Notes: a model not told the origin generated them from the letters alone. 64,000 nucleotides of DNA from CAJXMH01 sp040220135 (GCA_040220135.1 JAVJTT010000024.1:417538-481537), one strand, 5' to 3'; shown: positions 26,179 through 34,566, counted from the first letter of the stretch. A program made the numbers and translations.

Positions 26179-29100
26179 ATGTCAAAGCGCTTTATAATTC
26201 TTTTTTTGGTATTCCTTTCATTCGGAGCATATAGTCAATATAAAAAGGTGGCTGACTCTACCTTAAGTGGAATGAAATTTCGGAGTATCGGTCCTGCATT
26301 TATGTCGGGCAGGATAGCTGACATTGCCATACATCCTGAAAACGATAACATCTGGTACATTGCTGTTGGATCAGGAGGAGTTTGGCGAACGGAGAATAGC
26401 GGAGTAAGTTGGAAACCCCTTTTTGATAAGCAAAAGGTTTACAGCATTGGTTGTGTCACCATAGATCCTCAGCAACCTTCGACTATTTGGGTCGGGACTG
26501 GAGAAAATGTTGGTGGCAGACACATCAGTTTTGGCGATGGAATTTACCGCAGTCTAGATGGTGGCAATACATGGAAAAATATGGGTTTGAAGGCGACGGA
26601 GCACATTTCTAAAATTATTGTCCACCCTGAAAACTCAGACCTGCTTTATGTTGCTGCGCAAGGCCCCTTGTGGAGCAAAGGAGGAGAAAGAGGGTTTTAC
26701 CGCAGCTCCGATGGGGGTGAAAGCTGGGAAAGAACTTTAGGCAATGACGAATGGACCGGTGTTACCGACATAGAGATTGATCCTAAAGATCCGGATGTGA
26801 TCTATGCGGCGACTTGGGATCGTCATCGTACGGTAGCAGCCTACATGGGCGGAGGACCCGGAACGGCTATCCATAAAAGTACCGATGGAGGCAAAAGTTG
26901 GCGAAAACTAAAGCAGGGTCTACCCAAAGGGAACCTTGGAAAAATTGGCTTAGCAGTTAGTCCTCAGAAATCGAATGTGGTTTACGCCGCTATTGAATTA
27001 GACCGCAGGACAGGAGCCGTTTACCGCAGTGAAGATTACGGTGCAAGCTGGAAGAAAATGTCTAAGACTGTTTCTGGTGCTACGGGTCCGCACTACTACC
27101 AAGAGTTGTATGCTTCTCCTCATCAATTCGACCGACTCTATTTAATGGATGTAAGGGCTCAAGTAAGCGAAGATGGGGGTAAAACCTTCAGTCGAATGCC
27201 TGAAAAACACAAACACAGTGACAATCATGCCATGGCTTTCCGAAAGGACGACCCCAATTACCTCTTATTTGGTACCGATGGTGGTTTATACGAATCGTTT
27301 GATCTTGCTCAAAACTGGCGTTTTATTGCCAACCTTCCCTTAACGCAGTATTACAAAGTAGCCGTTGATGATGCGGAGCCTTTTTACAACATTTACGGCG
27401 GAACACAGGACAACAATACCCAAGGGGGACCTTCCCGTACCGATAATGTGCACGGTATTATGAATTCTGACTGGTACGTGGTGTTATTTGGAGACGGACA
27501 CCAGCCTGCCACTGAACCCGGTAATCCTGATATTGTCTATGCTGAATGGCAGCAAGGCAATTTAGCAAGAGTAGATAAAACAAGCGGCGAATTAGTTTAC
27601 ATTCAGCCGCAGCCGGAAGAGGGAGATCCGGTAGAACGATTTAATTGGGACGCCCCAATTTTAGTAAGTCCACACGATCCAAAAACCTTATACTTCGCCT
27701 CTCAAAGAGTTTGGAAATCGACTGATCGTGGAGATAGTTGGCAAGTGATCTCAGGCGACTTAACCAAAGATCTTGAACGAATAGAGCTTCCTATAATGGG
27801 GAAAAAACAAAGCTGGGATAATCCGTGGGACATTTATGCCATGTCTAACTTCAGCACCATTACCTCCTTAGCCGAATCAGCTGTTCAGCAGGGCTTAGTT
27901 TATGCCGGTACAGATGATGGCTTGATCCAAGTTTCTAACAATGATGGGGAAAGTTGGCGAGAAATAGCCGTTTCAAAACTAGGAGCTCCTGCTACCGCCT
28001 TTGTTAACGACATTAAAGCTGATTTGTATGATGCCAATACGGTTTATGTAAGCTTAGATAATCACAAGTATGGCGATTACAAACCTTATTTCTACAAGAG
28101 TACAGACCAAGGAAAAAGCTGGAAGAAGTTAACCGAAGGCCTTCCTACTAAAACTTTGGTTTGGAGAATGGTGCAAGATCATGAGCAGAAGAATTTGCTC
28201 TTTTTAGCAACGGAATTTGGTATTTATGTTTCCTTTAATGGTGGTCAAAAGTGGCATCAATTGAAAGGAGGCCTGCCTACAATTTCTTTCCGTGACCTTG
28301 CGATTCAGAAAAGAGAAAACGATTTAGTTGCGGCTTCTTTTGGTAGAGGATTTTACGTTTTAGACGATTATAGCCCGCTTCGTGAAATGACGGATGCCAA
28401 TTTAGATCAGGAAGGACATTTATTTCCGATCAAAGATGCATGGTGGTACATTCCGCGTCCTAAGCTTGGTTTTAGTGGAAAAGGCTCACAGGGTGCAGCG
28501 CATTATGTGGCTCCTAATCCTGACTTTGGCGCAATTATTACCTATTACCTAAAAGAGGATTATCAATCCTTAAAGGAAAAGCGGAAAGCAGCAGAGAAAA
28601 AGAAAGAAGAGGCCGGGATACCCTTTCCAGGTTGGGAAGCTCTAGAAAAAGAGCGTTTGGAAAAAACGCCTGAAGTATTCATGGTGATAAAAGATGAGGA
28701 AGGCGAGGTGATTCGTCGTTTAAAGGCCTCGATTAAAAAAGGGGTGCACCGTTTAGCTTGGGATTTAAGGTATCCCTCTACTAATGTTGTAAAAAGCAGC
28801 AAACTGCCCAAGAATGCCGATAAAGCTCCCAAGGGTTTTATGGTAGCACCCGGAACTTATACCGCTACTTTAATGAAAATGGAGGACGGCGAAGCGATGG
28901 CTTTAAGCGATGCGCAAAGCTTTGAAGTGAAAAGGTTGCGTAAAGGGGCTTTAAAAGGAAGTGAAGACCTGTCAACTGCAGCATTTTGGAGAGAGCTAGA
29001 AGAAACCAATTTGCTGTTAAGCGCTACTCAACAAGCCTTGAATGATCAAATGGAGAAATTGAAACGCATGAAGGTGGCCTTGAGCCGAAGCCAAATTCAG

Positions 29101-29427
29101 CCCGGTAAGCTAGATCAAGACCTGCATGAATTGCATGCAAGATTAGAGTTAATGAAGAAGCAGTTTAGAGGTGATCCACTGAAAGGTGAAGTAGGGGAGA
29201 AATCGAAGCCCACCATTGGCAGCCGTTTGTCAGCGGCCATTACCGGAACAGCTTACAGCACTTATGGTCCCACTCCTAATCATCAAAAAACCTTAGCCAT
29301 TGCCAATCGACAACTGCAGCAAATACGCAATGAATTGAAAAAGGTTGTAGAACAGGAAATACCCGCATTGGAAGAACGTTTGATTGAGGCCAAGGCTCCT
29401 TATGTCAGAGGTATGCCCATTAAGTAG
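26179..29427 (+). CDS. secreted BNR/VPS10-sortilin-like beta-propeller protein
   Basis: 1082 residues from the ATG at 26179, which begins a signal peptide (MSKRFIILFLVFLSFGAYSQ); a TTG nine codons earlier is not needed. About ten Asp-box repeats (S-x-D-x-G-x-x-W: SLDGGNTW, SSDGGESW, STDGGKSW, SEDYGASW, STDRGDSW, STDQGKSW) cover about 40-740, enough for one or two propellers. A helical, Lys/Glu-rich C-terminal third (about 800-1080) follows. Databases often label this family glycosyl hydrolase or WD40/YVTN/BNR-like, but I see no catalytic evidence. It has no T9SS sorting domain. It is probably periplasmic and is transcribed alone. Confidence 0.85.
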   Translation: MSKRFIILFLVFLSFGAYSQYKKVADSTLSGMKFRSIGPAFMSGRIADIAIHPENDNIWYIAVGSGGVWRTENSGVSWKPLFDKQKVYSIGCVTIDPQQPSTIWVGTGENVGGRHISFGDGIYRSLDGGNTWKNMGLKATEHISKIIVHPENSDLLYVAAQGPLWSKGGERGFYRSSDGGESWERTLGNDEWTGVTDIEIDPKDPDVIYAATWDRHRTVAAYMGGGPGTAIHKSTDGGKSWRKLKQGLPKGNLGKIGLAVSPQKSNVVYAAIELDRRTGAVYRSEDYGASWKKMSKTVSGATGPHYYQELYASPHQFDRLYLMDVRAQVSEDGGKTFSRMPEKHKHSDNHAMAFRKDDPNYLLFGTDGGLYESFDLAQNWRFIANLPLTQYYKVAVDDAEPFYNIYGGTQDNNTQGGPSRTDNVHGIMNSDWYVVLFGDGHQPATEPGNPDIVYAEWQQGNLARVDKTSGELVYIQPQPEEGDPVERFNWDAPILVSPHDPKTLYFASQRVWKSTDRGDSWQVISGDLTKDLERIELPIMGKKQSWDNPWDIYAMSNFSTITSLAESAVQQGLVYAGTDDGLIQVSNNDGESWREIAVSKLGAPATAFVNDIKADLYDANTVYVSLDNHKYGDYKPYFYKSTDQGKSWKKLTEGLPTKTLVWRMVQDHEQKNLLFLATEFGIYVSFNGGQKWHQLKGGLPTISFRDLAIQKRENDLVAASFGRGFYVLDDYSPLREMTDANLDQEGHLFPIKDAWWYIPRPKLGFSGKGSQGAAHYVAPNPDFGAIITYYLKEDYQSLKEKRKAAEKKKEEAGIPFPGWEALEKERLEKTPEVFMVIKDEEGEVIRRLKASIKKGVHRLAWDLRYPSTNVVKSSKLPKNADKAPKGFMVAPGTYTATLMKMEDGEAMALSDAQSFEVKRLRKGALKGSEDLSTAAFWRELEETNLLLSATQQALNDQMEKLKRMKVALSRSQIQPGKLDQDLHELHARLELMKKQFRGDPLKGEVGEKSKPTIGSRLSAAITGTAYSTYGPTPNHQKTLAIANRQLQQIRNELKKVVEQEIPALEERLIEAKAPYVRGMPIK

Positions 29428-29613
29428 GGCGTGTGCATGAGACTTTCTTAGTAAAAGTGAATCAATAATGGGTTTAAAGGCTGTAAGAGCTCATTCTTTA
29501 ATTGAAGTCTAAAACGGTAGTTTTCTAGCTATCTATTTTTAAGCTGTTGGGCTTTCGCTAGCTTCTTGTCGATAAACAAGGCTTATTTTTGTATGTTGCG
29601 TCATTACTCTTGA

Positions 29614-30033
29614 TCAATCGATTACTCTATCATAGGTGTCGTATATAAAATTAGTAGCTATTGAGTCTTGCTTGATTTTAAATTTAAGCTTAGTAAACTC
29701 TGCGCCTCTGCGACCAATACCTTTTTTTTCTCTTATACTTTCAAGTTTATCCCAATGGTTCATGGATAAATGCAGTATAGCGCATAATTCTCCACCCTGA
29801 ATATGGAAATACAAGGATTCATTGCCATTTTGTTTTTCATATTTCTGAAGCCAGTATCTCAGTTCCTTTTGGTCAACAACTTTTAATTGCCTTGCCAATT
29901 CCTCTTTATATTTTTTCGAATTGGGTTCGTTATTTTCAAATATTGGATTTTCATTATTGCATTTTGGTCGGTCACAAGAGGTGAAACAAACCGCTGTTAG
30001 AACCAAAAATGCGTAGATTAATTTGTATTTCAT
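29614..30033 (-). CDS. putative lipoprotein of unknown function
   Basis: 139 residues with a lipoprotein signal ending at Cys20 (AVCFTSC). The mature part is polar, with a helical centre (ELARQLKVVDQKELRYWLQKYE) and YFHIQGGELCAILHLSM. No family recognised. It is the leftmost minus-strand gene of the accessory region and lies next to repeat R0, but no repeat copy was found after its own stop. Confidence 0.65.
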   Translation of the reverse strand: MKYKLIYAFLVLTAVCFTSCDRPKCNNENPIFENNEPNSKKYKEELARQLKVVDQKELRYWLQKYEKQNGNESLYFHIQGGELCAILHLSMNHWDKLESIREKKGIGRRGAEFTKLKFKIKQDSIATNFIYDTYDRVID

Positions 30034-30104
30034 TTCTTTAGGTTGTAGTGATTTAATTATGGTATTGGCTCCTGTCGGGCTTTTCTACCGTGCTATCCCT
30101 TCTG

Positions 30105-30232
30105 CGGTGAGCATCTTCATTGCCAGCTACATAATTTAATCACTAATATATCATTAGTTAAGCCTTTTCCTCTGGTATAATTTATCACATTGCCAAACCG
30201 AAAGTCCTCTAGCTTTAAAAGCTGAATGATGG
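30105..30232 (-). repeat. repeat R0, most degenerate copy of the island repeat
   Basis: Minus-strand reading gives a frame in which GKGLTND matches the GEKGIIND segment of R4, and RFGNVINYTRGKG matches RFSSAVDYAGEKG. At DNA level, CACTAATATATCATTAGTTA and AAACCGA...AGCTTTAAAAGC follow the order of the consensus. It lies after the stop of the baeRF gene, as other copies lie after their gene. It is the weakest of the seven copies. Confidence 0.55.
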
Positions 30233-30241
30233 TAGTTTTAG

Positions 30242-30288
30242 AAGGCCACAACCTCAAGCCGATTTAATAGGCTAAGGATTGTGGCCTT
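30242..30288 (-). terminator. long hairpin downstream of the baeRF gene
   Basis: AAGGCCACAA (30242-30251) pairs with TTGTGGCCTT (30279-30288), and CC/GG and AAGCC/GGCT pairs extend the stem inward. This is among the most stable stems in the window and lies 65 bp after the stop at 30354. On the minus strand only a short CTAAAAC follows, so it may be a terminator or an mRNA-stabilising 3' structure. Confidence 0.55.
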
Positions 30289-30353
30289 AAAGTTTAAAAG
30301 CTATGTTTTTATTTAATGGTGTACAGAGTATTAAAACTCAACCACAAACTTGA

Positions 30354-31511
30354 TTAGCTGTATCTCAATATTGCATTCATTTTAGCGTTCTTGCTCGGCA
30401 TAAATGCAGAGTCGATCAAATAAACTGTACCGCTGTGCTCCAATACTTTTCTAGCTGCTAAGTTCATGAGTGAAATGCGGTTTGCCTCATCGCTATCATC
30501 CAATTTAACCGCTTGGGTAGCTTCATCAAAGTTTCCCCATATTTCTGCTCTATTCTCTAAAAAAAGGGTGTCAATTTTTCCTTCAAAAGCAAAGGGTAGA
30601 ATATCATGCACCACATCGTTTTTCATAGTTGGATCCGATTCCTTGTACTCCTCAAGTTTTTTCCGCTTTTTTCCTTTAAGGTAGGGCATGATAGTTTCCA
30701 CTGCTTTTTCATGTAAGCCCATTAGTTCTACATCATTCGGATTTCCTTTAATTGGCTTTTCATATAAGTGTTGATAGGAGTTCGCTTCTTCATAAATGGG
30801 GAAGAGGTAGTCTTGGCAGAAGACCAAGAGTGGAATGTCTTTATCGTGCAAAAACGATTGAAGACCCTTATCTACCGCTTGAAAAAAAGTTAGAATTTCG
30901 GTTTTCTCTTCGCGATTTCCGGCACCTTGACCATGAAACATGCTGCCACCTGCATCATTTTGTTGTTGGTTTCGCACTTGTAGGTGCTTTTCTTCATAAT
31001 CGTAACCCACTGCATCTTTTAATTTAGAAGGCACTAGATCTTGCACCTCAATTTCTGCAATGCTATACTCTGAGGCCTCAAAGAGCTTTACTTCTCCTAA
31101 TTGTAATGCAAGCACATAAAATTTCTGCTCATCGGAAAGGGCGGGGGCTAATGACCTTACATAGAAATGGTCTGAAATATAAGTGTGATCCTCAAAAGCG
31201 ATGGGTAGCCGGTGATATTCAAAAAAATCTTCTGCGGCGAAAATGGCTAAGCCATGAGATTGATGTCGCCAGAACTCTTCATCGTTTATCAGTTCTTGGA
31301 TGGGGTTTCCTATTTTCTCTATTTCATGAGAGGCTAATCCTTGATCTTCCAGTTTCCTGCGACACTTATCCCACTGAGCTTTCAGTTTATGCTGATCTTC
31401 ATTTTCAAGCACTTCTTTTCCGGCAATGTGGGTCGATATGAAGATGGAAACAGAAGGATTAGTTTGATGTTGAATGAGTTGATCGACTTCTTGTTTCTCT
31501 AATAATTCCAT
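30354..31511 (-). CDS. baeRF-type protein (bacterial archaeo-eukaryotic release factor homologue)
   Basis: 385 residues, cytoplasmic. The N-terminal alpha/beta part (about 15-170), the central HGQGAGNREEK loop near residue 195 and the C-terminal domain (about 300-380, with IDTLFLENRAEIWG and SGTVYLIDSAFMP) match the eRF1-like baeRF proteins. These are predicted, from comparative genomics, to act on ribosomes or in stalled translation; direct function is mostly untested. The loop takes the place of the GGQ peptide-release motif. It lies between repeat copies R0 and R1, inside the island. Confidence 0.7.
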   Translation of the reverse strand: MELLEKQEVDQLIQHQTNPSVSIFISTHIAGKEVLENEDQHKLKAQWDKCRRKLEDQGLASHEIEKIGNPIQELINDEEFWRHQSHGLAIFAAEDFFEYHRLPIAFEDHTYISDHFYVRSLAPALSDEQKFYVLALQLGEVKLFEASEYSIAEIEVQDLVPSKLKDAVGYDYEEKHLQVRNQQQNDAGGSMFHGQGAGNREEKTEILTFFQAVDKGLQSFLHDKDIPLLVFCQDYLFPIYEEANSYQHLYEKPIKGNPNDVELMGLHEKAVETIMPYLKGKKRKKLEEYKESDPTMKNDVVHDILPFAFEGKIDTLFLENRAEIWGNFDEATQAVKLDDSDEANRISLMNLAARKVLEHSGTVYLIDSAFMPSKNAKMNAILRYS

Positions 31512-31610
31512 ATTGGTTTAACTTTTTTTTATTTGTAAATAAAATATAAAAATGAACCTGAAGTGCGCCCATTATGAGCGTGTTAGCCTTCTTAAGAATT
31601 CTTAAATGAA

Positions 31611-31768
31611 CTTCACCTGCTACCTTATTCAACCACTACTATATTATTAATTACTACTTGTTCATCGGCTTAATTTAACCGATCGTCTACAGCTTCGAAA
31701 AGCATACCCATTCGCTGTTTAAAACTGACGGTTTAATGTATTTTAAGATAGAGTGCAAGAGCCCGGGG
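31611..31768 (-). repeat. repeat R1
   Basis: On the minus strand the copy runs from the conserved GCTC...CACTCTATCTTAAAATACATTAAA head through a frame SFKQRMGMLFEAV to GTGGTTGAATAAGGTAGCAGGTGAAG. The frame is broken by one in-frame stop (DDRLN, stop, ADEQVVINN). It separates the baeRF gene from the OmpA-like gene, which points the other way. Confidence 0.75.
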
Positions 31769-31769
31769 A

Positions 31770-31798
31770 TTTGGTTTGCTTTGAGTTTTATACTTTTG
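31770..31798 (+). promoter_or_regulatory. Bacteroidota-type promoter for the OmpA-like gene
   Basis: TTTG (31770-31773) and TACTTTTG (31791-31798) match the -33 TTTG and -7 TAnnTTTG boxes of Bacteroidota, with a 17 bp spacer. The expected start of transcription is almost exactly at the GTG start codon (31803), so the message may be leaderless. Confidence 0.5.
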
Positions 31799-31802
31799 AG
31801 GG

Positions 31803-32636
31803 GTGAAGTATTTGTGGATCATTTTAGTTTTTTTTAGCACTTTATTAAGTGCCCAAAACGATACCATTACTCTTTATTTTGAGATCGGAAAATTTGAAGC
31901 CAGCAAAGCTGAATTAAAAAAGCTAGACCTTGACCTAAGTAGCTGGACCGCGGTAGACATTATTTCTTACACAGACTATTTGGGTACTTCAAAAGCCAAT
32001 CTCAAACTGTCCATGCAAAGGTCTAGAGAAGTGAGAGCTCGCTTAGTGCAAAGAGGACTCAATACCGAAATTTTAGGAAGAGTAGAGGGAAAAGGAATTA
32101 CCGGCAAGACACTACAATCGAAAGAAGGAATTAGGGAAAATAGAAGAACAGAGGTAGTGTTTAGCAAAACCATACCCAATGGAAATAATAAAGAAGCACT
32201 GGAGGAAAAAAGACCAATAAATAAAGAGCAAAAAAGCTTAAGTACTCAATTGGATGATTTAGGAACGGGAGACAAGCTTATATTGAGCAATTTACAATTT
32301 GTCCCGGGAAATCATTATTTAATCCCGGATGAGCGCATAGGTTATCAGGAATTACTTTGGGCACTAAAGAAAGAAGAAAATTTGAAAATTAACATAGAAG
32401 GTCATATTTGTTGCGATACAGAAGCAGAAGATGGCTTGGATCAGGCAACCGGCTTGTACAACCTTTCTGAGGCAAGGGCCAAGTACATTTACGATCTCTT
32501 AATAGAAGACGGCATTGATGCTGACAGACTTTCCTATGAAGGTTTTGGGAGACGAAACCCTATTTATCCGGAAGAAAGAAACGAAGAGGAAAAGCAAGCA
32601 AATCGAAGGGTAGAAATTACCGTTTTAGCACGCTAA
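31803..32636 (+). CDS. OmpA-like protein with two OmpA C-terminal-type domains
   Basis: 277 residues. GTG at 31803 starts a signal peptide (MKYLWIILVFFSTLLSAQ); a TTG three codons later is the only other start that keeps it. Two OmpA/MotB-like peptidoglycan-binding domains are visible: about 22-125 (SMQRSREVRARLVQRGL ... RRTEVVF) and about 155-277 (LSEARAKYIYDLLIEDGID ... GFGRRNP ... ANRRVEITV). A beta-barrel is missing, so it is probably a periplasmic cell-wall-binding protein. It is the only plus-strand gene inside the minus-strand island. Confidence 0.82.
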   Translation: MKYLWIILVFFSTLLSAQNDTITLYFEIGKFEASKAELKKLDLDLSSWTAVDIISYTDYLGTSKANLKLSMQRSREVRARLVQRGLNTEILGRVEGKGITGKTLQSKEGIRENRRTEVVFSKTIPNGNNKEALEEKRPINKEQKSLSTQLDDLGTGDKLILSNLQFVPGNHYLIPDERIGYQELLWALKKEENLKINIEGHICCDTEAEDGLDQATGLYNLSEARAKYIYDLLIEDGIDADRLSYEGFGRRNPIYPEERNEEEKQANRRVEITVLAR

Positions 32637-32761
32637 GCATAGCCTTTTACCGAGGGCAGTTAGTAAAAGTAGTTGATAGAGCTTTATTTTAGATAATTCG
32701 ACGTAGAGGTCTAAAAAATAATTACGTCTTCGCTACCGCACCATTTTTCCTAATTTAGACT

Positions 32762-32845
32762 AGCATTTCCTACTTCCTTATTCAACCACTTCTATTCCAT
32801 TAATTCCCTTGTTCTCCGGCATAATCCACAGCACTGCTAAAGCTG
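32762..32845 (-). repeat. repeat R2, truncated copy after toxin gene 1
   Basis: Only the 3' part is present. It begins in the last bases of the toxin gene and reads FSSAVDYAGEQG in the conserved frame, then GTGGTTGAATAAGG. The first half of the element (FKQRM...) is absent, so the toxin gene joins the repeat directly. The junction is a candidate recombination point. Confidence 0.75.
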
Positions 32846-33160
32846 TTAAGCCATATTCCTTATTATTTTCTTTAATTGTTTGGGATCTTGGCGGTTGTCC
32901 CAGAAAGCTTCAATTCTAATTGAAGAAGGGGTGAAGCGATAATAGATGCTATAGTGACCCATCGCCGCCACCCTTACTTCGGGATAGACAGATTCAGGAC
33001 ATTTTTTAGGGTACTTTTTTACTTGCTCAAGATTCGCTTCAATTTGATTAAGCAATTTTAAAGAGTAGGTTCTGGAGCCGTTTTTTTTGATCCAAAATTC
33101 TAATACATGACGAAGCTGTCTACTAGCTGAAATCGACCAACTTACTGTTCTTTCAGCCAT
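32846..33160 (-). CDS. RelE/ParE-family toxin
   Basis: 104 residues with the ParE/RelE plan: helical hairpin (SASRQLRHVLEFWIKKNGSR), then the beta-sheet with KYPKKCPESVYPEVRVAAMGHYSIYYRF and a C-terminal FWDNRQDPKQL. ParE-type toxins poison gyrase and RelE-type toxins cleave mRNA at the ribosome; the sequence does not settle which. ATG at 33160 overlaps the antitoxin gene by 19 bp. The stop codon is directly joined to repeat R2. Confidence 0.85.
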   Translation of the reverse strand: MAERTVSWSISASRQLRHVLEFWIKKNGSRTYSLKLLNQIEANLEQVKKYPKKCPESVYPEVRVAAMGHYSIYYRFTPSSIRIEAFWDNRQDPKQLKKIIRNMA

Positions 33161-33381
33161 TCTCTTTCTCTCGCAAACAGTTCTTCGTGACTGATGACTC
33201 TACCCTGATCGAAATCATCTTCGCTCATTTTTAGCATTTCAATCTGATCATCGGTAAGTTCTACCTTCTGATTAGAAGAGGTCTTGCTAACTAACTTGTC
33301 TATAGCTGAAAGAACATCACGATCTTTAATTGCCATCAATTTGCTAATTATAGAGTTTCTTATGTTTTCTACGCTTGCCAA
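33142..33381 (-). CDS. antitoxin partner of the RelE/ParE toxin
   Basis: 79 acidic residues, starting at TTG (33381); the next ATG would remove a conserved N-terminal helix (VENIRNSIISKLMAIKDRDVLSAID). The C-terminus has LTDDQIEMLKMSEDDFDQGRVISHEEL, a form common in antitoxins that wrap around RelE/ParE toxins. I see no separate DNA-binding domain. It lies directly upstream of and overlaps the toxin, the usual order. Confidence 0.8.
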   Translation of the reverse strand: MASVENIRNSIISKLMAIKDRDVLSAIDKLVSKTSSNQKVELTDDQIEMLKMSEDDFDQGRVISHEELFAREREWLKEQ

Positions 33382-33521
33382 AATGTATCCTTTTTCTCAA
33401 AGTTCGTAAAAAAGATAAAGCTTTAGAAGTGAGCCTATCGGTTTGCTTATGATAATTGTGCATGGTTCAAGTTAAATCGCTCAGGAACGGGGCAGTCTTA
33501 AATAATTAGATAATCAGCATT

Positions 33522-33671
33522 CTATTTAACTTGGACATTAGGTCCATGTTTATGTCCAAGTTCATTGCTTAACCCTTGTTCTCCGGCATCATCCACCGCA
33601 CTGCTAAACCGATAGCCTACAGCTATGAAAAGCATAACCATTCGCTGCTTAAAACTGAATTTTTTATGCAT
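33522..33671 (-). CDS. 49-residue open frame carried by repeat R3
   Basis: ATG at 33671 to TAG at 33522, the only repeat copy with an intact start in the conserved frame (MHKKFSFKQRMVMLF, then FSSAVDDAGEQG). It lies 30 bp after a ParE stop. The same frame, with amino-acid-conserving differences, is readable in R1, R4, R5 and R6. It may be a real small protein, the relic of one, or a by-product of the repeat. No family recognised. Confidence 0.4.
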   Translation of the reverse strand: MHKKFSFKQRMVMLFIAVGYRFSSAVDDAGEQGLSNELGHKHGPNVQVK

Positions 33672-33691
33672 AAGATAGCATGGGGGAGCAG
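33561..33691 (-). repeat. repeat R3
   Basis: The minus-strand copy follows the ParE gene by 10 bp: GCTCCCCCATGCTATCTTA, then TTCAGTTTTAAGCAGCGAATGG, then CTGTAGGCTATCGGTTTAGC, and GCCGGAGAACAAGGGTTAA. It leaves the consensus after that point and runs into unrelated sequence. The middle 80 bp are nearly identical to R4. Confidence 0.85.
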
Positions 33692-33701
33692 GCTTAGTTT
33701 T

Positions 33702-34001
33702 TTACTTCTTGAGTCTATTTTTGATATCCATACTCTCATGTAAGATTCTACTTATTTCAATAGTTTCTTCATCAATTGACTCATAAAAAATGATATGCCT
33801 GCCGGTTTTGAAGCCACGCAAATCTGTTGCAACTCCATCGTAACTTTTACCAAAAGATGGGTCATTAGCAATCTTTTCAAAAGATTTAACTAATAAATTG
33901 TAATACTTGTCGGCTTGCTTCAGAGACCACTTAAAGTAAGTATATTCCCAAATTTCATTTAGATCTCTATTTGAAGAATTAGTCAATCTATATTTAGCCA
34001 T
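33702..34001 (-). CDS. parE: ParE-family toxin
   Basis: 99 residues with the ParE hallmarks: YRLTNSSNRDLNEIWEYTYFKWSLKQADKYY, then SFEKIANDPSFGKSYDG, LRGFKTGRHIIFYESID and ISRILHESMD. This branch normally inhibits DNA gyrase. ATG at 34001 overlaps the ParD-type antitoxin by 8 bp. It is a second, unrelated toxin-antitoxin pair next to the one at 32.8-33.4 kb, with repeat R3 between them. Confidence 0.9.
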   Translation of the reverse strand: MAKYRLTNSSNRDLNEIWEYTYFKWSLKQADKYYNLLVKSFEKIANDPSFGKSYDGVATDLRGFKTGRHIIFYESIDEETIEISRILHESMDIKNRLKK

Positions 34002-34245
34002 CTAAACCGTGTTTGGCTTTCAAGTTTTTCAGATTTTGCTTAGGATCAAATTCTTCTACAATTCCACTTGATTTTCCCTCTTTAATTGCCTCTCTCAAAG
34101 CAATTTTTTTACTTTCTTCATCCTCTAAAAGCCGAAGTCCGGCTCTTACAACTTCGCTGACGTTTTTATACCTGCCGTCAGAAATTTGAGTCTTAATAAA
34201 TTTGTCAAAATAGTTTCCTAGAGTGATGGAGGTGTTTTTACTCAT
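33994..34245 (-). CDS. parD: ParD-family antitoxin
   Basis: 83 residues: an N-terminal ribbon-helix-helix domain (TSITLGNYFDKFIKTQISDGRYKNVSEVVRAGLRLLE) and an acidic C-terminal tail that should cover the toxin. The RHH domain binds operator DNA, and an inverted repeat lies 24 bp upstream of its start. Operon with parE, 8 bp overlap. Confidence 0.92.
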   Translation of the reverse strand: MSKNTSITLGNYFDKFIKTQISDGRYKNVSEVVRAGLRLLEDEESKKIALREAIKEGKSSGIVEEFDPKQNLKNLKAKHGLDG

Positions 34246-34261
34246 AGCTAAATCGTTTACT

Positions 34262-34293
34262 CAAAAGTACCTATAATAGGTATTTTTTACAAA
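34262..34293 (-). promoter_or_regulatory. parDE promoter with an inverted repeat in its spacer
   Basis: On the minus strand TTTG (34293-34290) and TACTTTTG (34269-34262) form a Bacteroidota promoter with a 20 bp spacer. The spacer holds the inverted repeat ACCTAT-A-ATAGGT (34269-34281). ParD bound there would block the promoter, which fits autoregulation. The spacer is 1-2 bp longer than usual. Confidence 0.5.
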
Positions 34294-34317
34294 CCCCTCC
34301 TATCTTTTGCCTATGCC

Positions 34318-34520
34318 AAGTGCTTCGCTATCATGCCATTACTCATTAATCAGACAGGCATCGCCTGCTAATTTTTCAACCACTAATCTATCATTTATTA
34401 TCCCTTTTTCTCCGGCATAATCCACCGCACTGCTAAACCGATAGCCTACAACTTTGAAAAGCAAACCCATTCGCTGCTTAAAACTGAGTTTTTAATGCAT
34501 TTTAAGAAAGATTGTGGGAG
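34318..34520 (-). repeat. repeat R4
   Basis: A full-length copy after the RhuM-Fic pseudogene. CTTAAAATGCATTAAAAACT, AGTTTTAAGCAGCGAATGGG, the AVGYRFSSAVDYAGE-coding core, GTGGTTGAA, and a tail AGCAGGCGATGCCTGTCTGA shared with R5 and R6. It contains an open frame from ATG 34470 to TAA 34339 (43 residues). CTTAAAA and TTTTAAG inside it can form a small stem. Confidence 0.85.
34339..34470 (-). CDS. 43-residue open frame carried by repeat R4
   Basis: From the internal ATG that corresponds to the Met of FKQRMG in the other copies; upstream the frame stays open to a TAA just after ATG CAT. It encodes MGLLFKVVGYRFSSAVDYAG and continues beyond the other copies to LAGDACLINE. Whether it is translated is unknown; it is listed because the frame is shared by the repeat family. 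Confidence 0.25.
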   Translation of the reverse strand: MGLLFKVVGYRFSSAVDYAGEKGIINDRLVVEKLAGDACLINE

Positions 34521-34566
34521 TTGGGTTATCACAGTCCGCCCAATACTTTCTAAGGTACTGTTGAGT

